Shown here piece by piece: positions 55,441 to 64,000 of a stretch of DNA of 64,000 bases (the first letter of the stretch is position 1; each line of letters opens with the position of its first letter). A model generated the notes under the pieces. It was given only the letters and a program-made list of their open reading frames with translations, ran no database searches and was not told the origin of the DNA. Made by a program: the position numbers and the translations under genes. Source of the DNA: Nelumbo lutea (lineage: Eukaryota > Streptophyta > Magnoliopsida > Proteales > Nelumbonaceae); the NCBI GenBank assembly GCA_022828595.1, contig JAKGHH010000006.1:9920633-9984632 (forward strand), given 5' to 3'.

Positions 55441-57283
55441 GGACTGATGTCATCTTAGCCATAGGAGCAAATGTCTCAAGATAGTCAATACCATACATCT
55501 AAGTGTAGCCTTTAGCAATCATCCTAGCCTTAAACCTCTTAATAGAGCCATCAGAATGATATTTAATAGCAAATACCCATTTACAACCCACTGGTTCCTT
55601 CCCTTCTAGCAAGTCAATAATATATCAGGTATGGTTCTTATGCAAAGCATCTAGTTCAACCATTATAGCATCCCTATAATCAGGTTTAGATAAGACTTCT
55701 GGTACAGACCTAAGTATCACATGGGAAGAAACAAAAGCGAAAAAAAAAAGTAGTAGGTAGGAGATAAAAGGCTATAAGACAAGTGTTTGGAGATACAATG
55801 GGTTGTACACTTCCACTTGCCCTTGCGAAGAGCAATAGGAAGATCAAGGTCTGAGAAAGAAGTAGATGGGTCAGAGGAAGGCTAACTTGTTACCTCATTA
55901 ATGATGGGAGGAGCAAGAGGCTCTTTTATAGGAGTGGAAATCACTTTCCCATGCCTGAATCTATGCCTTTGGTACCACCTTTGGAGAACAGGATGAGGAG
56001 GAATTATAGGAGGATGAGGTGGAGAATGAGGAGCAGGAATACTGGAGGTATGTCTAGTGGGAGGAGTGGAAACCTCATTAAATAACTCAAAAGGAACAAG
56101 AAGAGGAACTGCTAGAAACATAGCAAAGGGTTCCTCAGATTTCTCCCCCTCAGGAAGAATACTAAAAAAGGAAGTAGACTCAGCAAATGTGACATCTCGA
56201 GATACAAAGTAAGTGCCACTAACTGGATCAAAACAGCAATATCCCCTCTGTGTGGGGGCATATCCCAAAAAACACAATTACGAGCTTTAGGCTCAAATTT
56301 ATGCTTTTGATGACTGTGAACATGTACATAGCAGGTGCACCTAAAAACACGGAAAGGAAGAGAGAAGAGATCTTCATCCAGAAAGAGAAGGCTAAAGGGG
56401 GTTATGAATCAAAGAACTCGAAAGGCATACGGTTAATCAAAAAGTTAGCTGTAAGGACAGCATCTCCCCAAAATTTATAGGAACATGGGATGCAAAAAGG
56501 AGGGATCTAGCAACTTCAATCACATGCCGGTTCTTCCTTTCCACCACTCTATTCTGTTGTGGAGTGTAGGAACAAGAACTTTGATGAATAACCCCAAATG
56601 TTTCAAGATAGGCTGAAAGAGTTTTTTCTCAAAATATTCCTTAGCATTATCAGAACGAAATATTTTTATTCAAGTGTTAAATTAGGTAAGAATGAGTTCA
56701 TGAAATTTTTGCATAATAGTTGGTACTTCATGTTGGGATTTCATGAGATAAATCCAAGTGTAATGAGAGTAATCATCAATAAAAAGGATAAAGTACCTGT
56801 AGCCATGGTTTAAAGTATCAATACGATACACTCCATATCGGGCATATTGTATTAGATCTTTTGAAAAACATACAGTCCAAAATGCATGTTTCGAGGTGTT
56901 TCAAAACCCCAATTTTTTTTATAATAAAAAACATGTTTTTAGCTTCCCAAAAAACCAAAATTTGAAAAAAAAGTGTTTTGGCCATTTTTAAGTACCGATA
57001 CGATATGGCCAATATGCGTATTGTATCGATACTTTGAACCTTACTTGTAACCCCCCATAAGAGGCAAATGATATGGCCCCCACACATTAGAGTGAAGAAT
57101 ATGAAAAGGATAAATAGATCTTTTATTGCTTACTGAATAAGATTGTCTACAATGCTTTACCAGTTCACACGACTCACAATGAAGACTTGATAAAGACACT
57201 CCCTTAAACATATCTAGAAACAAATGACTCAAAGCAGAAAAAGACATGACCAAACTGAAAGTGACATAACATGACTTTGTCAA
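55441..57283 (-). pseudogene. Element E: integrase and linker remnant, split by a MITE
   Basis: The linker and integrase C-terminal side (CFLGYAPTQRGYCCFDP, about 56277) are followed upstream by the degenerate core. YRYFI-type sequence is interrupted at 56805-57043 by a MITE. Then HSNVWGPYHLPLMGGY (57041-57110) and the zinc side FSALSHLFLDMFKGVSLSSLHCESCELVKHC follow. Several frameshifts. Confidence 0.85.
56805..57043. mobile_element. MITE of the GGTTCAAAGTATCGATAC family, copy 3, in element E integrase
   Basis: The 239-bp unit begins ATGGTTTAAAGTATCAATAC and ends with inverted GTATCGATACTTTGAACCTTA. It is flanked by CCTGTAGCC (56796-56804) and CTTGTAACC (57044-57052), a 9-bp duplication with two changes. 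Element C, which lacks the insertion, reads CTGTAACCCCCCATA at the same place, so the empty site is known. A 9-bp duplication points to Mutator-like transposition; an 8-bp hAT reading is possible. Confidence 0.82.
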
Positions 57284-57900
57284 TAGACTGACAAAACTAA
57301 CTCCAAGGAAACTCCATAAAGTGGTCCAATAGCTCTATCAGGTATATCCAGCATGTATATTCCATTCGCCTCATGGCCACTCTTAATCATCATTTGAGAT
57401 TGCAGGTCTTGAAAAACACAATGAGTGGGAAACAAGGTTATGCTACAGTTCATGGATTTAGTTAAGATGATAATAGATAAAAGATTTATATTAAGTTTAG
57501 GGACATGAATGGCAGAGGATAAATAAGGGGTGTCAGAGGTCTTTATATCCCCTTTGCCAGAAATGGGAGCAAGAGACCCTTCAGCAAGGGAAATTTTCTC
57601 TTTACTAGAGAGAAAGTGGTATGAACAGAAAAGATTAGACAACCTAATCATATGGTCCAATGCACCAGAATCAATGATCCAAGGGATTTTATGATTACTT
57701 GAAACTAAAGCATGGTTTGTAGATGCACAAATACCTAAGTGAGCAAATGTTGTTGATGATGATGTGTTTCTTGAAGAGTGAGATGTAGAAACAATAGCCT
57801 CCAAGTGATTTAACAACTTTCCATACTTTTCAAAATTTGCCTTCATTGCTGCCAACTATTCAATGGTTGACTTCTCTTCACTCTCTTTACTTTCTCCTTC
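57284..57900 (-). pseudogene. Element E: protease remnant
   Basis: The frame from 57855 shows PWIIDSGALDHMIRLSNLF with the DSGA active site, then ISLAEGSLAPISGKGDI and HVPKLNINLLSI, the usual copia protease order. The methionine at 57855 is internal. The gag boundary upstream contains stops. Confidence 0.85.
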
Positions 57901-58735
57901 CAGTACTATGGCAACATTAGCTATCTTAGGCTTTCTTGTCTGACTACCCTTCGTAAAATTATTGTTATTCTTAAATCAGTTAGGTAGAAGATCAAGATAC
58001 AACTTCCAGAAAATGTCATTCGTATGCTTCGATTTTTGCAATATTCACATACCTGCTCTTTCTTCTCAGTTGGAACCTTCGGCTTTACTCTAACATCTGC
58101 AAAGTGTTCTATAGGTGGACTCTATAACTAAACTTGCCGCCTACTCTTCCCACTGCTTACCATAAAATATGCCTAGGAGAGAGTAACATCATCTTTGGCT
58201 AGAATATTCTACATAATGATGTCAAACTCAGGGTTAAGTCCAGTAAGAAATTCAAAAACCCTGTTTCATTCCACCAACTTCCTAAACATTTTCTGCCATA
58301 GGGATTTTAGTATAGAATAGTAGATTGCCACACTCTTCTCCCCCTGTCTTAGGTTCTTCACATCACATTTCAGCTTGTAAACTCTAGCCGCATTCAACTT
58401 TTGTGAAACACTGTCCCAGATCTCCTTGGCCAATGACATCTAGAGATAGTGCTGACTTGTATGAGGCTGCATAGAGTTGACCAACCATCCTATGACTACA
58501 TAGTTCTCCTGCATCCATTTGTTAAATTCAGGTCTGTCTTTTTGGGTTTCACTTTACCATTTGTGAAGTACCCTGATTTTCCTCTATTACAGACATAAAT
58601 CCTTATAGACTACGCCTAAGCAAGACAATTTGTCTCATCTATCTTAATTATGGTCATACCAGTCAAAACGGAATCATTGATCCAATTTCTAAAATCGGTA
58701 CCCACAATCACTTCCGTATTGCTCCATTAATCAAA
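57901..58735 (-). pseudogene. Element E: gag remnant
   Basis: It is degenerate but aligned with gag of element C: EIWDSVSQKLNAARVYKLKCD-like text (about 58360-58440), LRQGE (about 58350) and MQENYVVIGWLVNSMQPH-like text (about 58465-58520). Stops and frame changes are numerous. A run of A lies near 58740. Confidence 0.75.
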
Positions 58736-59172
58736 CAAAATAAAAAAAAAAAACCAGAAACTTGGTCTGAAGTCAAACCAGTACCCAGATGCTTGAAAAC
58801 TAGGGTTTCATTATGTCTGGCTATTGGGAAGGAAGAGAAAAGATGCAACCTCTCCTACCAGAGCTTCCCAACCTCTTCCAAAACTGAACCGCACTCTTTT
58901 AGAAGTCAAAAGGCACATCCCAAGCATAGAGCGCCACACCCAAAGCTTCACTTTTACCTGTAACATTGAAAATCTCTAATCGGCTAGGGTTTTGGGCAGA
59001 AATAGTACAACATCACTTCTTGGCAATTGCTAGCGAGATTTAAACTCTCCAAACCCTCTACCAAGTAGGCAAAAGATACTTTGAACTATAGAAAACCTAT
59101 CTCTCCATACACTTTCTTAATCAAAGGGTGTATAGGAAAAGAGAAAGAAGAAAAGAATGAAGAAAGAAACCT
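58736..59172 (-). other. Element E untranslated leader
   Basis: It stands between gag and the primer-binding site. No coding domain. Confidence 0.55.
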
Positions 59173-59184
59173 GATCTAATACCA
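59173..59184 (-). other. Primer-binding site of element E
   Basis: The - strand reads TGGTATTAGATC, one base off TGGTATCAGATC, a copia initiator-tRNA-Met site. It abuts the LTR end ACATCT with no spacer. Confidence 0.8.
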
Positions 59185-59497
59185 AGATGTAAATTAGTCC
59201 TCTAAAACTAATGCAAACTTGGAAAATTTAGAGAGAAAAGTGGAAGAGAAGAAGAGAGCAGTAACACAAAAGAAAGAAGATGGAGAAAAGAAGAGGAAGA
59301 AGAAGAAGAGTTCGAATCTCTCTTACGTTAAGATAAGCCCTTAAGTGGGCAGCCAGCTAGGCAGTAATATAAAGAGAACTAGCAAAAAAGAAACAACATG
59401 CCCATTAAGATAAGCCCATTAGCCATTAGCTAACAGATAAATAAAAAACATTCTACAAGAAGAGATACTAGGTCCCATTCGGTCCAGTCTCTTTATA
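59185..59497 (-). repeat. 5' LTR of element E
   Basis: 313 bp. On the - strand it starts TATAAAGAGACTGG (TG changed to TA) and ends ATTTACATCT. CTTTA follows outside. Confidence 0.9.
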
Positions 59498-59620
59498 CTT
59501 TAATTCCTCTATTCTTTAGAGTTGTGTTCTATTGTTTCTCTATCAGTTGCTCTCCCAATCTCCCTACCGTGTCGTCTTTCTCCTATCCTTTTCCACTCTT
59601 TTTTCTCTTTTCTTCTCAGT

Positions 59621-60760
59621 TATGTCAACTATGGGTGATCTTGAAGCTCTGAATGAGGCTTTTCAAAATATGTTTAACGAAACCAAGTAACCTAGAAAGT
59701 GTAGAGTTCGTGAATCTGTAGCCTCATATTCCCCCGAACCTCTACAAACAATAGCAGTTTTCTTTTATATGTAGGTTATTTCCTTGCCTTATTGATCAAT
59801 TTGATAAATTAAAACAAGGTCTCTATAACTTGTGAAATCTAAGTTCTAATAGCCTACTAATTACTCCTTTCCAATGATGACACTTTCGTCTTAGATTTAG
59901 ATATGAAAATGATTTTATTTAGGTTAGGGATAATGGGCCCTAATAGTTAAATAGCTAATGAATCATTCTGAAACCTTGGATTCCAAGGAGACCCCAATAT
60001 GAATGAAATCTTCATGAGATAGAAATATGGTGCAACTTCATGACCTTCCTTTTGAGATGTTTTTCTAAGGATATAGGTTGACCCATATTTGAGAGAACCA
60101 GACCTACACATTCGTTTTCTATAGTTCAAAATTATATCTGAGCAAAAGTCCATATCTCTGTTGAGGAACCCCATAAAATAGGTTGTTTCTTTAATGTTCA
60201 AAACTAGATCATGTTTTATTATGAAGATCTTCCTTGGATTTGTTATCTTTGTGGAAAATTGGTCATCTCTTTCGTTGTTGTTCTCGCCCCCTTCCCCATA
60301 CCAATGGTTGGCTGTTTGATTACTTTTTAATAAAAGAAGCATGAATCTTCCATGTCCATGGTTGAGTTGAACTTAACATGAGGTGTATTTGGAAATGCCC
60401 ACAATTTAGGGAGTTTGTCCACCTTCGTAATGAACCTGTGACCTTCCACTATATCTCAATCCTAGGAATCAACTTATCAATGTCAAGATGATCTTCTGAA
60501 TGATTCTAATAATACTCTAGCTTTAGTATTATCCCCTTACTCAAACCCAAAACCTTTGTCTAACCCTAATCATGCTTCTAGCAAATTCTCTCTGGAAATG
60601 TACTAGTTGGCACCTTAGATCCAATCTACTCTAAATCGACTTTTATTCCATGATACCCTTAGTTCTTCCTCTTCTACTCAATGCAAAAGACCTTGCTTGG
60701 ATACCCCTAGTTCACCAATTAAAATCAATGGGTGGTTTTAATAAAGTTGCTTCTATATAA
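59621..60760 (+). pseudogene. L1-type LINE ORF1 remnant
   Basis: MSTMGDLEALNEAFQNMFNE opens at 59623. Scattered pieces in changing frames match plant LINE ORF1 (DUF4283-type): MVQLHDLPFEMF (about 60027), ENQTYTF and YEDLPWICYLCGKL, a zinc-knuckle start (about 60220-60265). It carries very many stops. ORF1 proteins bind LINE RNA. Confidence 0.7.
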
Positions 60761-61489
60761 ATACCAGACCCGAATACCTCCTCATATTCTTCTAAATCCA
60801 CCTCAAGAAAATATAGAAATCTTATTTTTGATCTTAATTATCTCTTGGAAATTGGAATTAGAGGTGGTAGTTTGTTGAGATCCAATAAAAGGACAACTGA
60901 ACATTGCCTAAAAAGAACCTTTGATAGAGCCTTAGTCTCTTTGGGGTTTAGATCATCGTCCTCTTATTCTTGATATTAATCCTATAAAGTATCAATATCC
61001 AAAGCTGTTTAGGTTTTATGGAATGTAGTTGTCCAATAATTATTGTAAAAATGTTATTAAAGATGGTTGGAGACTCCAAATTAATGGGCATGCAACTTAT
61101 AGATTAGTCTTGAAGATGGATCTAGTTAAAAATTGTCTAATTAAATGGAACAAATCCCATTTTAATGATCCCAACTTGAGACTTAAGGATTTGGAGAATC
61201 AAATTATTCTAGCAAAACAATCTTCTCTTGGGATAATGGTAGTATTAATAATCTCTATAGAAAATTTGAGGAAATATCAACCAAAGTGGAAAGTTTTTGG
61301 AGACAAAAACCCAGACAATTGTAGTTGCATTTAGCAAATAGAAATACCAACTATTTTCTTAAAAGTACTAATTTTAGGCAAAAAGGAATTCTATAGAAGG
61401 AATAAAAAATGATTAAGGTACTTGGGTAACAGAGCATAAGAAAGTTGATGTACTTGTTAACATTGAAATTGGTAACAATGCGAAGATGA

Positions 61490-62420
61490 AAATTTGCTAG
61501 AATACGGTGTCACCTCGGCTCAGCACCTTACCTACTAAGGGAGACATGCAACCAAAAGAGACGTTTAAGGCACTAGGGTGATATCCTAGGGGCATGGACT
61601 TTGACGGGTAATTTAGTAACACCATGGAAAGAAATTGTGAGCTGGACAGCTTAGTGAGAGAGTTGGGGAGCTCCGTGAGATGAGCTGGAGAGCTTAGTGA
61701 GAGCTAGAGAGATTGTGAGATGATGTGAGACGTATGTTAAGGTATCCAGTGTGTCTTGTGCATAGTAATGTAATGTATCATTATGTTGTGTCCAAATGAA
61801 TGAGGGGCTCACCTATTTATTGGAGAATAGCTTTATCCAATAACCAACACGTCTCTTACATGTGATTGGAGCTCAGTCCACTTGTCATTCCCTTGTTGAC
61901 ATGTTGTATGCACGTGGTAGGCAATGAGCCAACATGTAATGTGCTGGCATTGATGCTTTTATCAACTTGGCCATGTGTTGCTTGTGCATGTTATGAGATG
62001 GCAGGGGAGGAGCCAATAATTTTTTATGGGTGGGGGGGGGTTAAAGTTGATTTGAAAGAGGGGGGATAAATTTGGATGGGCCCTAGGGGGGGCAACCATT
62101 GGGATAGGGAGTGGGGGGAAGGGGGAAATTTTCATAGAATACTATACAAAATTGAGAATTTTTGGACCATAGGAGGGCCATGGCTCCCCTGGTCCCCCTT
62201 AGCTCTACCCCTATGAGATGGTACCATGTCAACTCTTCAAAATCAAGTCAACTCGGCCAAGTCATGTCAGGTTAGTTCGGCCTAGTTAGGTCAGGTCATC
62301 CAAGTCAAATCAGCTCGCCCAAGTTAAGTCAGGTCAGCCTGCCCTAGGTGAGCTTGGTCAATTAACAACTTTGCCTCTCTCATGTTGTCACTTGGCGGTT
62401 CCTGACTAGTGGTCAGCTTT
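61490..62420. mobile_element. Insertion in the LINE, LTR-like, borders uncertain
   Basis: It separates two LINE RT blocks. Possible LTR-type ends are TGCTAGAATACGG (61497) and CTAGTGGTCA (62415), but no 5-bp duplication was found. Degenerate units with AAGTCAACTCGGCC and GTCAGGT lie at 62245-62340. It contains a hAT-type MITE. No coding domain. Confidence 0.5.
62002..62213. mobile_element. hAT-type MITE, 8-bp TSD TGAGATGG
   Basis: TGAGATGG flanks it exactly (61994-62001 and 62214-62221). The ends are CAGGGGAGGAGCC and, inverted, TAGGGGTAGAGC. G-rich runs fill the left part and C-rich the right. An 8-bp duplication with CAGGGG-type ends is the hAT pattern. 212 bp, non-coding. Confidence 0.85.
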
Positions 62421-64000
62421 GCATGTATTAGTACTAAAGTTCAAGATTATAGACCCACTAGTCTTTTTAATGTCCTATATAAGAACTTTGCAAAAATTTT
62501 AGCCAATCATCTCCATATTGTTTTAGATAAATGTATTACCCCAACCCAAACTGCTTTTGTTCTTGACCATCAGATGCTGAATAATTCTATCATCACTCAT
62601 GAAATATTCCATTTTTTGTAACATCATAAAAGGGGTACAGGCTATGTTTCTATGAAGATAGATATGTCTAAAGCCTATGATAGACTAGAATGGCCCTACT
62701 TATTAAATACCTTACAAGCTTTAGGATTTTCTATGGATTTGTGTCGAATCATTCATCAATGTATCTCGTTTATCTCTTTCTGAGTCTTAATCAATGAAAC
62801 TTCTTAAGGACATTTTACATCTACTAAAGGTCTAAGATAGGGAGATCCTCTCTCTCCTTATATTTTTTTATTATTGCAATGGAAGGTCTTTTCGAGAATG
62901 CTTCTTAAAGTTGAACAGGAAGGTAGTTTAAAAGGAATTTAAATTTCCCCAAACTCTCTTCCTATATCCTATCTTTTCTTTGCAGATAATATCATGCTTT
63001 TTCCTCAGAGCTCATTGAGAGGATCTTGATAATTTGAAAAATATTTTACTCTAGTTTCAAGGCTGTTCTAGTCAATTGATCAACCTTGATAAATCAAGCA
63101 TTTCAGTAAAAATATACACCTGAGACCTCGAAGAATGATCGGACATCTGTTACAAATCAATACTCTAAATCCTCAATCCAAGTATTTGGGTAATCCTCTG
63201 TGTTGGTCTAGAAATAAGCATTACAATCTCAACTATGTTTTGGATAATATCAAAATCAAGTTGAATAAGTGGAAAGCTTCTGCAATCAGTCAGCCATGGA
63301 AACATATTCTTATCCAATCAGTTCTCCAATTTTATACCTCTCAATTCCATGAGTGTCATTCAATTTCCCCAAAATACTCTTAATGAAATTGAGAAAACAA
63401 TAAAAGACTTTTTGTGGGCCAATTAATCCAAGTCTAATCCCAATCCTTTTTGGTGATATGCTTGGCATAGAATTGCATAACTTAAAAGCAATGGAGGTTT
63501 GGGATTAAAGAATATGAAATTGGTAAATTTGGTCTTGTTAAAAAGTTAGACTAGAGGTTTATTAATAAGCAAAACAAACTATGGGCTCAATTGTGGAAAT
63601 CAAAATATCTAAAGAACAATGTGTTTTCCTTTTTCGAGAAACTAACTGCTCCTAAACTTCAAGATATGTAAAAAATAATTGGTTATCTAGTTAATAAGGA
63701 TTCTTCTATTCCTTTGGACCAGGTTCCTTTGATTAAATCAAATAATAGCTTCAGAATGCTACCTCAACATGTGCATTTGTCTTCAAAAATCTCCCCATTT
63801 CAGCTATAATTTCTATTGAATCCTAGAATCAACAATTTCTCAATCTTCATTTGAATTAGGAATAAGTCTCTGAAATTTTAAATACGCCAATTTTTTCTGA
63901 GGAAACTACTCTGGCTTGGATTTGGATTCATCATCCATCGGGTAAATTTTCAGCCAAACAAATTTATGCCCAACTTCAACAATTTGGTCTTACAATTCTT

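Larger units (their letters stand above)
53812..59502 (-). mobile_element. Older Ty1/copia retrotransposon (element E), TSD CTTTA
   Basis: LTRs at 53817-54171 and 59185-59497 enclose RNase H, RT, integrase, protease and gag read on the - strand. The target duplication CTTTA is at 53812-53816 and 59498-59502. It is of the same family as element C: shared LTR words (CCCATTCGG, GAGTTCGA) and similar RT. It carries many more stops and a MITE in its integrase (56805-57043), so it is older. Confidence 0.93.
60900..64000 (+). pseudogene. L1-type LINE ORF2 remnant (endonuclease end, RT, C-terminal zinc region)
   Basis: DHRPLILDINPIKYQYPKLF (about 60950) is the endonuclease C-terminus. WRLQINGHATYRLVLKMDLVKNCLIKWNK and LANRNTNYFLKSTNFRQKGIL (61340) lead to RT. 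An insertion breaks it at about 61490-62420. RT then continues with DYRPTSLFNVLYKNFAKILANHL (62451), TQTAFVLDHQMLNN, YVSMKIDMSKAYDRLEW (62643), GDPLSPYIF and YLFFADNIMLF (about 62970), where FADD has become FADN, and SKYLGNPLCWSRNKHYNLN (63179). IWIHHPSGKFSAKQ-like text (63920) runs to the window end. Numerous stops. Confidence 0.88.

Noticed and set aside
62245..62340. GTCAGGT repeats considered as a CRISPR-like array
   Set aside because: Units are degenerate, contiguous and lie in a plant transposon; there are no unique spacers. It is a decayed tandem repeat.

Overview
The window is nuclear DNA of a flowering plant. It is AT-rich, its genes are split by small introns with GT..AG borders, and plant-type Ty1/copia, Ty3/gypsy, LINE and miniature transposons are everywhere. 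Low gene density and the absence of grass-like GC-rich coding suggest a non-grass, probably woody, angiosperm with a large genome. I cannot name the species.

Only two host genes are supported. On the + strand, 12724-20542 holds the last ten coding exons (356 codons) of a PP2A regulatory subunit B55 (WD40) gene. All exon phases fit and no exon is broken. Its N-terminal exons are not in the window, so the intron before the first visible exon appears to contain, or end in, the 12 kb copia nest at the left edge. On the - strand, 30832-31842 is an intact single-exon Dof zinc-finger transcription factor with a plausible TATA box.

Region by region: 1-12240 is a nest of Ty1/copia elements: a + strand 3' half (1-1850); a young complete - strand element with LTRs at 1959-2274 and 7459-7772 and target duplication GTATC; an inverted LTR (7931-8985) itself split by an 811-bp element; a decayed + strand copia (about 8986-12240) carrying a solo LTR (11301-11595). 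12.7-20.5 kb is the B55 gene. 20.5-30.8 kb is intergenic with a MULE-type MITE, a TIR MITE and SINE-like pieces. 30.8-32.1 kb is the Dof gene, followed at 32733-32872 by a long near-perfect hairpin. 32.9-41.2 kb is gene-free with a dispersed repeat family and a GC-rich island. 41220-48465 is a decayed Ty3/gypsy element of the Tat type (two RNase H domains) with an antisense gene having its own TATA box and intron. 49161-50526 is a transposon-like unit carrying captured host exon fragments. 53812-59502 is a second, older copia related to the young one. 59621-64000 is a decayed L1-type LINE interrupted by another insertion.

The most notable items are the captured GRV2/KAM2-like exon, the hairpin beside the Dof gene, the antisense gene of the gypsy element, the 811-bp element with two LTR-start-like ends, and an RT active site replaced by templated filler. 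None of these is proven to be a new system. All coordinates and comparisons were read by eye.
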